A stretch of 64,000 nt of DNA from Duganella sp. BJB476 (GTDB lineage: Bacteria; Pseudomonadota; Gammaproteobacteria; Burkholderiales; Burkholderiaceae_D), in the NCBI RefSeq assembly GCF_003416895.1, contig NZ_QVIO01000002.1, positions 62,001 through 126,000 on the forward strand. The letters are read 5' to 3'. Made by a program: the position numbers and the translations under genes. Shown in pieces: positions 7,879 through 16,774 of the stretch. A model generated the notes under the pieces. The model had not been told where the DNA came from, did no database searches, and was given only the letters and a program-made list of their open reading frames with translations. How positions within the stretch are numbered: position 1 is the first letter of the stretch; the number at the start of each line of letters is the position of its first letter.

Positions 7879-10280
7879 TGGCTATCTCGCTGCGTCGTAC
7901 TTTCACCGCCCCGCCGGCCACCCGGACATCCACCGCGCGCGCTGCGGGGCGGCATACCGGCATGGTCCTCACGCTCGCCATGCTGGCGGCCCTGTGCAGC
8001 ATGCAGGCGCTGGCCTTGCTGCGCGCGCCGGCCGCATGGCTGCCGGCCGCCATCACGGTCAAGCTGGCGCCAGGCGAAACCATCGCGCTGGGCCAGCATG
8101 AATTGGCTGCGCCGCAGTCGGACCGCAACCATTTATCCCTGCAGCGAGACACGCAGGATGGCTGGAAGCTGCGCAACCTCAGCGCAACCCGGCAAGTGAT
8201 ACTGCTGCGCGAAGGCAGCGAGCAACGCATGGGCAGCACTCCGCTGCTTGCCGGCCAGAGCTTCCAGATCGATGGCGCGCTGTTCGACGTGCGTGGCGCA
8301 GATGCCGGCAGCGTCACCTTCGCCCGCGACGGCCACGAATGGCGCTACGATGGCGCGGTGCTGTATCGCGACGGTCATCAGCAAGCCAATTGCCCTGAAT
8401 CGCATGTAGCTTCCAAACTGCTGTCGCTGTGGAACCGCGCCATGCCGGGAGTGCTGACGATTTCGCGTCCGCTGTCCTTCGGCGGCAATCTGTATTGCGA
8501 CAACCGCCTCGGACTGGCGCAAGTAACTCCCGGCGCGGCGCAAATCGCGCGCGGCAACGGCGGGCTCCAGCTCTCGGCCGGCAGTCCCGACGGCGACCGT
8601 GCGGCGGTGCTGGTCCACAGCGCCGGCGTGCAGACCGACTTGCGCAAGCAGGAAGCGTCGCTGAATGGCGTGAAAGCGATAGTGGTCGGCCATACGCGCT
8701 TCCAGCTGAACACCGACGGCGGCCAGCTCACGCTGCACCCCAGCCGCCACGTCAGCCTGTTCAACGCGCCGGACCTGAAACTGCCGGAACACGTCACGTG
8801 GCAATGGCAGCAGCGCGCGCTGTGGGATGTCGGCCAATCGCATGCCATCTGGGCCGGCCTCGCCGCCAGCCTGGCTTGCATGGCGGCGAGCGTCGCACTG
8901 GCCGCGCGCCGGCACGACCGCGCTCAAGGCATCGCCATGCTGCTGGCCACGGGCGGTGTGCTGATCTGCGGCGTTGTCGCATTGATCGCCCAGCGCGCGG
9001 GCTACGCGCCAAGCGCCGCCACTTCGATGCTGCTGGCCGCCGGCGCGCTGCTGCTGTGGCTCGCGCTGCCCGGCCGCCTCACGCTGCTGACCGCAGCCGG
9101 CGTGGTGCTGCTGGCCGTCGGCCTGTTGTCGCAGCTGGAGCTGGGCCTGGGCGCACCTGAATCCTCCTGGCTGCGCTACTACCAGAAAAGCGCCGCCATG
9201 CTGGCGATAGGCGCCGGCCTTGGCGGCCTGCTGCGCCTGTGGGCGCAACGCCAGGCCGCGCGCGACGCCCATATGCAGCAGCGCAGCATCGAATGGCTGC
9301 TCGCCCTGTTCGCCGCCGTGGCGCTGGCCGCGCTGGCCGCCCAAGTGTTGTGGGGCGACGAGCAAGGCGTCTTCGATCTGCAACCGGTGGAACTGGCAAA
9401 ACTCGCCCTCACCGCCCTCACCGCACACTGCCTGGCGCTGCGCTTCAACTGGCACGCCGGTCCACACAAGCTGTCCGAGCACGGCGCCCGCTGGCTGCAG
9501 CTGATCGCGCCCGCGCTGCTGTTCCTGGCGCTGCTGGGCCTCTCGCTGGTGCAGGTCGACGACTTCTCGCCGCTAATCCTGCTGCTCGTCTGGAGCACCG
9601 TCATGGCCTTTGCCTACGCGCTGGCCGCGCGCAACCGCAAGCTGGCCAGTGGACTGATCGCGTTGACGCTGACGGCCGCCGGCGCCATCGTCTACCTGCG
9701 CTGCGTCGGCACGGACGACCTGATACGCTGGGGCTTCTACGCCGACCGCTTCCTGGTCTGGCTCAATCCCGCCGAACACCCGCACACCGGACAACAGCTG
9801 CTGCTGGGTGCGCGCGCTATCAGCGACGGCGGCTGGCTGGGCGCCGACCACTGGCTCGGCCTGCGCTCGCTCGGCATGGCGGCTGGCGGCGCAGTGCAGA
9901 TCCCCGCCGTGCAGGACGATTTCGCCGCGTCCTTCTTCCTCAATCGCCATGGCCTGGTCGGCGGCCTGCTGCTGTGGGTGGCGCAAGCCGCTTTCCTGGC
10001 CGGTATCGCCTTCACCGCAGCCCGCGCCTACCAGGCCGGCGCCATGGCGCGCGATTTCCGAAACGCCTGGTCCGGCCGCTTCCGCTACTTCATGCTGTGC
10101 GGCGGCGGCGCCTTCGTGCTGGGCCACTTCCTGCTGTCCTGGGGCACCAACCTGGCGATCTTCCCCATCATGGGCCAGCCCATGAGCTTTCTCTCGGCCG
10201 GCGGCAGCCACCTGCTGTTTTTCCTTTGCCCCCTGCTAGCGTTTAGTGCCATCAGCGCGCAATCTTTAGAAGGAGAATGA
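7875..10280 (+). CDS. FtsW/RodA (SEDS)-family membrane protein with large N-terminal extracytoplasmic domain
   Basis: 801 residues. One N-terminal membrane helix (about 24-46) is followed by a ~270-residue domain rich in beta-strand-like stretches, then about twelve membrane helices. SEDS hallmarks are present in the second half: LQPVELAKLAL (QPSE-like loop), IPAVQDDFAASFFLNRHGLVGGLLL (the conserved aspartate loop plus E/G-L-G motif of glycan polymerases) and FPIMGQPMSFLSAGGSHL (versus VTGLPLPFVSYGGSS). Family members polymerise lipid II into glycan strands and work with a class B PBP. Here the partner is probably the PBP encoded at 28760-32113. FtsW and RodA are normally about 400 residues, so the N-terminal domain is unusual. 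Its start overlaps the kinase stop. Confidence 0.85.
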   Translation: MMAISLRRTFTAPPATRTSTARAAGRHTGMVLTLAMLAALCSMQALALLRAPAAWLPAAITVKLAPGETIALGQHELAAPQSDRNHLSLQRDTQDGWKLRNLSATRQVILLREGSEQRMGSTPLLAGQSFQIDGALFDVRGADAGSVTFARDGHEWRYDGAVLYRDGHQQANCPESHVASKLLSLWNRAMPGVLTISRPLSFGGNLYCDNRLGLAQVTPGAAQIARGNGGLQLSAGSPDGDRAAVLVHSAGVQTDLRKQEASLNGVKAIVVGHTRFQLNTDGGQLTLHPSRHVSLFNAPDLKLPEHVTWQWQQRALWDVGQSHAIWAGLAASLACMAASVALAARRHDRAQGIAMLLATGGVLICGVVALIAQRAGYAPSAATSMLLAAGALLLWLALPGRLTLLTAAGVVLLAVGLLSQLELGLGAPESSWLRYYQKSAAMLAIGAGLGGLLRLWAQRQAARDAHMQQRSIEWLLALFAAVALAALAAQVLWGDEQGVFDLQPVELAKLALTALTAHCLALRFNWHAGPHKLSEHGARWLQLIAPALLFLALLGLSLVQVDDFSPLILLLVWSTVMAFAYALAARNRKLASGLIALTLTAAGAIVYLRCVGTDDLIRWGFYADRFLVWLNPAEHPHTGQQLLLGARAISDGGWLGADHWLGLRSLGMAAGGAVQIPAVQDDFAASFFLNRHGLVGGLLLWVAQAAFLAGIAFTAARAYQAGAMARDFRNAWSGRFRYFMLCGGGAFVLGHFLLSWGTNLAIFPIMGQPMSFLSAGGSHLLFFLCPLLAFSAISAQSLEGE

Positions 10281-10283
10281 ATC

Positions 10284-11855
10284 ATGCCGATCTACGTACA
10301 ACACGAAGTCCTGGGCCGCATCCCCGACGTCTTCAACGCCGAAGCGATCTGGCAGGCGCCCGGCCTGGCGCTGTTCTCGCGCCGCCCACTGCTGCGCGAC
10401 CTGCTGGAACGCAGCCCGCGCGAGCACAAAGGCCGCGCCGCCACGCGCTGCTTCTCCCACGTGACGCTGATGCTGCCGCAAGAAGAAGTCGACGACGACT
10501 ACCACCTGACCCGTGGCGCCCGCGCGCGCGACCTGGCGCAGACGCTGACGGCGCTGCACCAGAAAGACTTCGGCGACCTGCTGGGCGGCGATCAGGTGCG
10601 CTACGACGTGATCGGCACATCGCAGCTGGCGCCGGGCGAGATCGAGGTCAAGTTCGGCCACGCCGTGTACCTGCCGGCGGCGGACGAGAAGATCCTCTAC
10701 AACGTCAGCGTCTCGCGCGACAGCGCGATCTGGCACCCCGTCTGTCCGATCTACCCCAACCAGCGCCTGGCGCTGATCGGTGGCGAAGGCGGCGAAGCGA
10801 GCTTCATCGCCAGCGGCTGGCCGTTCGGCCCGGATGGCGCGATCCTCATCATCAACGACGGCCCGGATGCGCCGCCCGTCGTGCAGATGCGGCCCAAGGA
10901 CGCTTTCGAATGTAGCTTCGATCCGCGCAGCGGCTACTACACCATCAAATCCCTGCGCGAAGCGCCGGGCGGCAGCCCGCGCCTGATGCTCAAGATCGGC
11001 CGCACCGGCGCCGCCGCGCCGCGTCCCCAGGCCAGTGCGGCCGTCGACGCCATCAGCATCAACCCGGTGGCGGCCACTGTCGCCAGCAAGCCGGCGGTAT
11101 GGCAAAGCCGCGCCAACGGCGGCGCCGCACCCGAGATGACGGCGATCCCTGTCAGCCACAAACCGGCCAACAACGCCGGCGAAAGCGACGCCACCTACGC
11201 GCCGATCTCGCAGCAGCGCGTCAGCCTGGTGGCGCTGGCCATGCCGCGCCTGAGCCGCTACCGCGACACTGGCGCGCAAGCGATGGAGCTGCCGTTCAAC
11301 CGCGCGCTGGCCTTGTCAGGCGACGGGCCGGCTGCCATCAGCTTCGTGGTCGATGCCGCCGATGAGCTGTACGCCTGCACCGCCGAAGGACGTCAGCGCA
11401 TCACCGCGCCGGCCACTTTCACGCCTGTCGATACGCAGGCGATCCGCGTGCTGGCGGCCGCGCCGCAGATGGCGGACCGTTACCGCGCCATGATCTGCCT
11501 CGCGCAGCCGGTCGGCGCTTCGGTGGCGAGCGGCGCGCGTTTCAGCTTCGGCCGCAACTCGCCGATGCTGGCGGCGCTGCGCCTGCTCGATTCGCCGCGC
11601 TTCCTCAAGCGCGCCAACGGCGCCAACACCGCCAGCGCCGACCGCATCGGCCTGTCGCGCGATGCCTTCAGCTTCGAGGCGACGGCGCAGGGCTACAAGA
11701 TCGGCCGCCTCAGCGCCTCGCAGGCCTTGTACCACCTGGATGACAAGCTGGAATTCGTCGCCAGCATCGGCGACGCCGATACCGGCACGCCCTACCTGCT
11801 GCCCAGCGGTCATCACCTGGTGGCGGGCCATTATGTGCTGCGCTTTGACGCCTGA
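10284..11855 (+). CDS. Uncharacterised two-domain protein with FHA-like C-terminus
   Basis: 523 residues, no signal peptide, directly downstream of the FtsW/RodA-like gene with AAGGAG before the ATG. Residues 1-230 form a globular domain (TLMLPQEEVDDDYHL, QVRYDVIGTSQLAPGEIEVKFG) that faintly resembles the N-terminal domain of actinobacterial FhaA. A linker of low complexity rich in alanine and proline spans residues 235-310. The C-terminus has an FHA-like pattern: ARFSFGRN, then GLSRDAFSFEATAQG, ending HHLVAGHYVLRF. FHA domains bind phosphothreonine, so it may read the products of the two kinases here. Both domain calls are by eye and need profile searches. Confidence 0.5.
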   Translation: MPIYVQHEVLGRIPDVFNAEAIWQAPGLALFSRRPLLRDLLERSPREHKGRAATRCFSHVTLMLPQEEVDDDYHLTRGARARDLAQTLTALHQKDFGDLLGGDQVRYDVIGTSQLAPGEIEVKFGHAVYLPAADEKILYNVSVSRDSAIWHPVCPIYPNQRLALIGGEGGEASFIASGWPFGPDGAILIINDGPDAPPVVQMRPKDAFECSFDPRSGYYTIKSLREAPGGSPRLMLKIGRTGAAAPRPQASAAVDAISINPVAATVASKPAVWQSRANGGAAPEMTAIPVSHKPANNAGESDATYAPISQQRVSLVALAMPRLSRYRDTGAQAMELPFNRALALSGDGPAAISFVVDAADELYACTAEGRQRITAPATFTPVDTQAIRVLAAAPQMADRYRAMICLAQPVGASVASGARFSFGRNSPMLAALRLLDSPRFLKRANGANTASADRIGLSRDAFSFEATAQGYKIGRLSASQALYHLDDKLEFVASIGDADTGTPYLLPSGHHLVAGHYVLRFDA

Positions 11856-11872
11856 GACCACAAGGAGATTGC

Positions 11873-12418
11873 ATGGAAACGGCCAAACTCTACGCTGCCG
11901 GCGCCTTCGCGGCGGGGCTGGTGATCACGCTGTTCCTGGCCGCCTACCTGACCCCGCGCCAGTGGTGGCGCCGTCCGAACGCGCGCGCGCTGCTCATCAT
12001 GGTGGTCGGCGCGTGGGGCTTCGGCAGCCTGATACTGTACGCGGTGCACGGCCGCCAGACAGAGAACGACGTCGCCATCGACTCGACGACGGACCGCAAC
12101 GCGGAAGCGCGTACGCTCACGGCGGCAGTGGCGGCACGGGAGGCTGCCGCCCGCGCGGCGCCAGCATCGATGGCGCGGGCGTCGTCGGCGTCGGCGTCGG
12201 CTCTGATAGCAGGCCAGTCGTTCGCCGTCCACCGCGACCTGAACCTGCGCACGGCAGCCGGCGTGCACTCGGCGCGCCTGGTCACCGTGCCAGCCGGCGC
12301 CACCGTCACGCCGACCGGTGCGCGCAACGGCGACTGGTGGCAGATCAAGGCCAGCGTCGCCGGACATGAGAACACCGGCTGGGTCAACAGCCTGTGGCTG
12401 CGCCGGAGCGGCGAATGA
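11873..12418 (+). CDS. Membrane-anchored SH3-domain protein
   Basis: 181 residues. A membrane helix near the start (AAGAFAAGLVITLFLAAYL) and a second (ALLIMVVGAWGFGSLILYAV) precede an alanine-rich linker. The C-terminal 60 residues form a bacterial SH3 (SH3b) fold: DLNLRTAAG, RLVTVPAGATVTPTG, DWWQIKAS, TGWVNSLWL. SH3b domains often bind peptidoglycan stems, which suits its position among FtsW/RodA and phosphatase genes. AGGAG precedes the start. The last four bases overlap the next ATG. Confidence 0.7.
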   Translation: METAKLYAAGAFAAGLVITLFLAAYLTPRQWWRRPNARALLIMVVGAWGFGSLILYAVHGRQTENDVAIDSTTDRNAEARTLTAAVAAREAAARAAPASMARASSASASALIAGQSFAVHRDLNLRTAAGVHSARLVTVPAGATVTPTGARNGDWWQIKASVAGHENTGWVNSLWLRRSGE

Positions 12419-13518
12419 GGCCCGAACGTTCAGGCACGCCATCCCACGCCAGCATTTTTTCGGCTAAGCTGTGGCCTTTCGCCTCCCGCGCCACGGCGCC
12501 CGCCCCGATGACACGAATCACCGACATGCAGGACTTCGGCCCCGGCCTGGACATCGCCGCCCGCAGCAGCGCCAGCATCAGCAAACTGCAAGTGCCGGAG
12601 AACCAGGACAACCTGCTCATCATCGACGCCACCGGTCACGCCGTCTTCCTGCGCGACCAATCCCCACATGGCGTCACGCTGCCCGACTGGCCGCGCGGCC
12701 ACGTGCGGCTGGCGGTATTGGATGGCATGGGCGGCCATGGCAACGGCCGCGAAGCCGCCGAAGCCGTGGCCACCGGCCTGCTGTTGATCCCGGCCTGCGC
12801 CACGCAAGAAGAACTCGGCGCCCGCCTCGACGCCCTGCACGCCCGCTTGCAGCAACAGTTCCGCAGCGAGGGCGACGACGACAGCTTCCGCCGTCCCGGC
12901 ACCACGCTGACGCTGCTCGAGATGCCGCCCGGCGCCGCGCCGATGCTGTATCACGTCGGCGATTCGCGCCTCTACGAAATCACCGCCCAGGGCGCCCGGC
13001 CGCTGACGGTGGACCACGTGCCCGCCACCTCGTTCGCCATGCACGGCCTGCTGGGCGAGCGCGAATGGTGGCAGCAGGTGCACGGCGAACACCGAGCGCA
13101 AATCGCGCAGGCCTACATCCTCGGCAACGCCTTCACCAATCCGCAGGTGCTGGACGACGGCCTGCTGGCGCTGAGCGCGGCCAACCTGCCGCCCTTCCTG
13201 CACCAACTGGCCGACCGCCGCCTGCTGACCGTGCGCGCGGACGCTACCTATCTGCTAGCCACCGACGGCTTCTGGTCCTGCGGCCGGCCGCTGCAATGGA
13301 CCGCGCGCTGGCCGGCGTTGCTGGCCCAGCCGGGCCACTCGGCCGGCGCCGCGCTCGACGCCCTGTTCAACGACTACGCCGACCACCCGCCGCCCGAGCT
13401 CCACATCGACAACCTGAGCGCCATCGTGCTGCGCTTCGCGCCGGCCCGCGATCCCGCGCACAGCGAAAACGTTGACGAAACGGCACTGCCGCACGCATCA
13501 ATACCGTCGCATTTTTGA
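12415..13518 (+). CDS. PP2C-family serine/threonine phosphatase
   Basis: 367 residues from the ATG overlapping the previous stop. An internal ATG at 12508 is an alternative start that would leave only the conserved domain. PP2C motifs in order: PENQDNLL (metal-binding D65), VLDGMGGHGNGREAAE (D103), RRPGTTLTLL, YHVGDSRLYEI, LATDGFW and HIDNLSAIVL. It would remove phosphate added by the kinases at 6841 and 19792, like PstP in actinobacteria or PppA in type VI loci. It has no membrane segment. A 9-bp hairpin follows the stop. Confidence 0.9.
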   Translation: MRPERSGTPSHASIFSAKLWPFASRATAPAPMTRITDMQDFGPGLDIAARSSASISKLQVPENQDNLLIIDATGHAVFLRDQSPHGVTLPDWPRGHVRLAVLDGMGGHGNGREAAEAVATGLLLIPACATQEELGARLDALHARLQQQFRSEGDDDSFRRPGTTLTLLEMPPGAAPMLYHVGDSRLYEITAQGARPLTVDHVPATSFAMHGLLGEREWWQQVHGEHRAQIAQAYILGNAFTNPQVLDDGLLALSAANLPPFLHQLADRRLLTVRADATYLLATDGFWSCGRPLQWTARWPALLAQPGHSAGAALDALFNDYADHPPPELHIDNLSAIVLRFAPARDPAHSENVDETALPHASIPSHF

Positions 13519-13523
13519 CAACT

Positions 13524-13546
13524 GGCGGCGCAGGTGTTGCGCCGCC
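13524..13546. other. Perfect 9-bp hairpin after the phosphatase gene
   Basis: GGCGGCGCA (13524-13532) and TGCGCCGCC (13538-13546) with a 5-base loop, immediately after the PP2C stop codon. No T-run follows, so it is not a standard terminator. It may slow RNA polymerase or stabilise the upstream mRNA end. Confidence 0.5.
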
Positions 13547-13577
13547 GGGTTGAATGGCCCCGAGATCGCCACATCGA

Positions 13578-13605
13578 TTGCCAAACAGAGTGTAAACCGC
13601 ATAAA
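13578..13605 (+). promoter_or_regulatory. Candidate promoter for the FHA gene
   Basis: TTGCCA (13578-13583) and CATAAA (13600-13605) with a 16-bp spacer, about 30 bp ahead of the next ATG. It would let the FHA gene be made separately from the upstream operon. Weak match, seen by eye only. Confidence 0.3.
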
Positions 13606-13634
13606 CTGACGGGTATCCCATCGGTCGGTTCACC

Positions 13635-15170
13635 ATGAAAAAATGCAGTAATGCCCAGCACCCGCATTGCACCTACTGGGTCATGCCAGGAGCGCAAGCT
13701 TGCGAAGGCGGCCACGCCCAAGCAGAGCCCTCCAGCTTTGACCTGCTGAGTGCCGTGCGCAGCCCCCGTTCCGGCGCCCCCGGCACGATGCTGGATGCCG
13801 CCCCTGCCTCTACCGCCGCCCACGCACCCGCCACCTACGCCCGCCCCCTGCAACGCGCCCAGTCCGAGCGCCCGCAGCTGCACATCAGCGGCTTCGACCC
13901 GCGCGCCGCCGGCGGCCGCCAGACCCTGAAGATGGAATTGCGCGGCATGCCGGAAGCCTGCGCGCCGCAACTGACGCTGCAAGTGCAGTCCGACCTGATC
14001 CCCAACGGCGCCGCGCGCCAGCAATTCGTGCGCGCCACCAGCGGCGAATGGCGGCCCGTGTTTGTCGAGTTCTCCTCGCGCGGCAAGGAGCACGGCCAGT
14101 ACCAGATCAGCATCGAGCTGCTGAGCCAACACGCCGAGATGGCCTCGCGCAAATGGGTGTGCACCTTCGTCATCCTGGTGCCGCGCCTGGACGCCACGCT
14201 GACCGAAATCCACCGCATCTTCCTCAGCACGCACAAGAACGTGCGCGTGATGGCGGACGACGCCTCCATCGCCCGCGTCAGCGCGCAGGGCGGCGACAGC
14301 CTCGATATCGATGTCACCGCGCGCAACGCCGGCATCGCCCACCTGGACCTGAACGCACCGGCCGGCAAGGTCGACCTGGGCTTCACGACCATCGCCTGGG
14401 ACGAGGACCTGATCGAGATCGACATGCCGCTGGCCGCCGCCATGCATCCGCACCCAAGCCGCGCGGCCTGCCTGGTCAACGCCGCGCCGGAAGCCGGCGC
14501 GCAGCGCCAGATCCGCCTGTTCGCGATGGAAGAATGCGTGCTGGGACGCTTTGAACTGGTCGATCCGGAATCGCACCTGCTGCTGACCCACTATGGCGCC
14601 GACGGCCAGGACACCAACGGCCTCACGCGCCGCCTGTCCGGCCGCCACGCGGTGATACGCCGCTCGGGCCAGGGCTTTGAAATTGAAGACGTGTCGCGCT
14701 ACGGCCTGCTGCTGGACGGCGTCTGGCCGGGCAAGCACAAGCCGACCGCGCTGCGCCTGGGCATGCGCATCGAACTAAGCGCGAGTATCAAGGGCATCGT
14801 GGTGCTGTCGGTGTCGGCCATCATGCCGCACGGCGTGATCCTGCACCGCATCGACCAGGGCGCCAATGCCGAATGCTTCTACCTGCTGATGCCGGAAACG
14901 CATCCGGGCTATCCGGTCAAGGCGTTTGCCGCCGCGCCGCATGCGGCCGCGCTGCCGCTGCTGCTGCACCGCGACGGCGGCTTCTGGCACCTGGACCAGC
15001 TGACCGGCAAGGAAACCGCGCTGGCGCCAACCGTGCCGCTCGATAAACTGAGCCGCATCGCACGCCACAACCGCTTCGCCAGCGACCCGTATCCGGAACA
15101 CTGGATCATCCGCACCGGCGCCACCGATCTGTATAGCACCGTGGCCGCCAACGCCATGTCGACCGCGTAA
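13635..15170 (+). CDS. FHA-domain protein with N-terminal cysteine motif
   Basis: 511 residues. The first 26 contain four metal-ligand candidates, CSNAQHPHC, then C23 and H27, suggesting a small zinc knuckle, followed by a low-complexity linker. Residues 80-290 form a beta-rich domain. The FHA domain is at about residues 296-385: CVLGRFELV, then RRLSGRHAVIRRSGQGFEIEDVS, with YGLLLDGVWPG in place of NGTFVNG. FHA domains bind phosphothreonine, so it probably links kinase output to other proteins. A 116-bp gap with a possible promoter separates it from the phosphatase. No membrane segment. Confidence 0.8.
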   Translation: MKKCSNAQHPHCTYWVMPGAQACEGGHAQAEPSSFDLLSAVRSPRSGAPGTMLDAAPASTAAHAPATYARPLQRAQSERPQLHISGFDPRAAGGRQTLKMELRGMPEACAPQLTLQVQSDLIPNGAARQQFVRATSGEWRPVFVEFSSRGKEHGQYQISIELLSQHAEMASRKWVCTFVILVPRLDATLTEIHRIFLSTHKNVRVMADDASIARVSAQGGDSLDIDVTARNAGIAHLDLNAPAGKVDLGFTTIAWDEDLIEIDMPLAAAMHPHPSRAACLVNAAPEAGAQRQIRLFAMEECVLGRFELVDPESHLLLTHYGADGQDTNGLTRRLSGRHAVIRRSGQGFEIEDVSRYGLLLDGVWPGKHKPTALRLGMRIELSASIKGIVVLSVSAIMPHGVILHRIDQGANAECFYLLMPETHPGYPVKAFAAAPHAAALPLLLHRDGGFWHLDQLTGKETALAPTVPLDKLSRIARHNRFASDPYPEHWIIRTGATDLYSTVAANAMSTA

Positions 15171-15190
15171 CACGCGGCCCACAGGCTCCA

Positions 15191-16765
15191 GTGCCCCTGC
15201 CTAGCTCCCTCCACAGCCGTCGTTGGGAGCGCATCTCCCTGGCGGTGCTGCTATTGCTGCTGGCCGGCCTGCCGCTGGCGGTCTGGCTCGACATGCAGAA
15301 CATCGCCGCCGCGCGCCTGCAAGCCCAGGCGGTCGACCTGAACTCCATGATCGCCAGCATCCGCGGCTACTACGCCAGCGCAGTGGTCGGCCGGGTCCTC
15401 GGCAACCATGGCAAGGACACGCAAGTCATCCACAACTATGAGACGGTACCGGGCGCGATTCCGATCCCGGCCACGCTGTCGCTGGAACTGGGCCGCGTCA
15501 TCGCCGACCGCCAGTCCAACGTCAGCTACCGCTTCGTGTCGGACTATCCGTTCCGTGGCCGCGCGCCGCACGCGCTCGACGAATTCGAAAACAGCGCGCT
15601 GGCGGCGCTGCGTGCGCACCCGGACCAGCCGCCCATCATCCTGGCCACCAGCGGCGGCGGCGACACGCGCGTGCGCCTGGTGGCGCCGGTGCTGATGGGC
15701 GCCGCCTGCGTGCAGTGCCACAACAGCCACCCGGACAGCATGAAGAAAGACTGGAAGGTCGGCGATGTGCGCGGCCTGCAGGAGGTGGCGATCCATGACG
15801 AAATCAGCACCAGCCTGTGGTCCTTCAAATACAGCGTGGCCTACTTCCTGTTCGCGGCTGCCACGGGGCTGGGCTTCATCCTGCTGCAACGGAACCAGAA
15901 CGCCGTCATCCGCCGCATGAACACCGACCTGACCGGCGCCAACGACTTCCTGGCCGCAGTGTCGATCAAAATCTCGCACTACCTGTCGCCGCAGATCTAC
16001 AAGAGCATCTTCAGCGGCGAGATGGACGTGGCGCTCAGTACGCAGCGCAAGAAGTTGACCATCTTCTTCTCGGATATCAAGGACTTCACGGAGCTGACCG
16101 AGTCGCTCCAGCCCGAGGCGCTGACAGAACTGATCAACGAATACTTCACCGCCATGTCGGTGATCGCCATCCGCCACGGCGGCACCATCGACAAGTTCAT
16201 CGGCGACGCCATCCTGGTGTTTTTCGGTGACCCCGAGAGCAAGGGAACGGCGGAAGACGCGCGCAACTGCCTGCGCATGGCCATCGAGATGCAGCACGCG
16301 CTGGCCAAGCTGAACGTCCAGTGGCGCATGCTGGGCGTGGAGGCGCCGTTCCGTGTGCGCATGGGCGTCAACACGGGCTTCTGCAACGTGGGCAATTTCG
16401 GCAGCAACGACCGCATGGACTACACAATCCTCGGCGCGGAAGCCAACCTGGCGGCGCGGCTGCAATCGATCGCGCCGGCCGGCGGCATCGTCGTCAGCTA
16501 CGAAACCTATGCGCTGGTGCGCGACATCGTCGCCGGCCACGCGCTGGCGCCGGTCAGCATGAAGGGCATCGCTCGCGAAGTGGTGCCGTATCTGATCGAC
16601 GGCATGCTCGACGGCGACGGCGCCACGCTACAGGTATTCAGCGAGCATAGCGACGGCCTCGATCTCTATCTCGACATGGGCCGTATCGATGCGGACGCCG
16701 CCAAGAACCTGCGCGGCGTGCTGCACCAGGCGATAACGGCGCTGGACCGGCAGGAGCAAACTTAG
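15191..16765 (+). CDS. Membrane adenylate cyclase with CxxCH haem-type sensor domain
   Basis: 524 residues from a GTG start. A signal-anchor helix (10-33) and a second membrane helix (214-233) enclose a periplasmic domain with C173-V-Q-C176-H177, the c-type haem motif of Tll0287-like (DUF3365) sensors. The cytoplasmic class III cyclase domain starts near residue 287: FFSDIKDF (D295, D299 bind metal), DKFIGDA (K335 and D339) and MDYTILGAEANLAARL (transition-state N and R). The Lys and Asp choices are those of adenylate rather than guanylate cyclases. It probably makes cAMP in response to redox state or a small gas. It is the last gene of the rightward block. Confidence 0.85.
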   Translation: MPLPSSLHSRRWERISLAVLLLLLAGLPLAVWLDMQNIAAARLQAQAVDLNSMIASIRGYYASAVVGRVLGNHGKDTQVIHNYETVPGAIPIPATLSLELGRVIADRQSNVSYRFVSDYPFRGRAPHALDEFENSALAALRAHPDQPPIILATSGGGDTRVRLVAPVLMGAACVQCHNSHPDSMKKDWKVGDVRGLQEVAIHDEISTSLWSFKYSVAYFLFAAATGLGFILLQRNQNAVIRRMNTDLTGANDFLAAVSIKISHYLSPQIYKSIFSGEMDVALSTQRKKLTIFFSDIKDFTELTESLQPEALTELINEYFTAMSVIAIRHGGTIDKFIGDAILVFFGDPESKGTAEDARNCLRMAIEMQHALAKLNVQWRMLGVEAPFRVRMGVNTGFCNVGNFGSNDRMDYTILGAEANLAARLQSIAPAGGIVVSYETYALVRDIVAGHALAPVSMKGIAREVVPYLIDGMLDGDGATLQVFSEHSDGLDLYLDMGRIDADAAKNLRGVLHQAITALDRQEQT

Positions 16766-16774
16766 AGGGCGGAC

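Noticed and set aside
6841-16765. The kinase/phosphatase/FHA genes as a type VI secretion regulatory island
   Set aside because: No T6SS structural gene (TssB, TssC, Hcp, VgrG, ClpV) lies in the window, while two cell-wall synthesis genes do.
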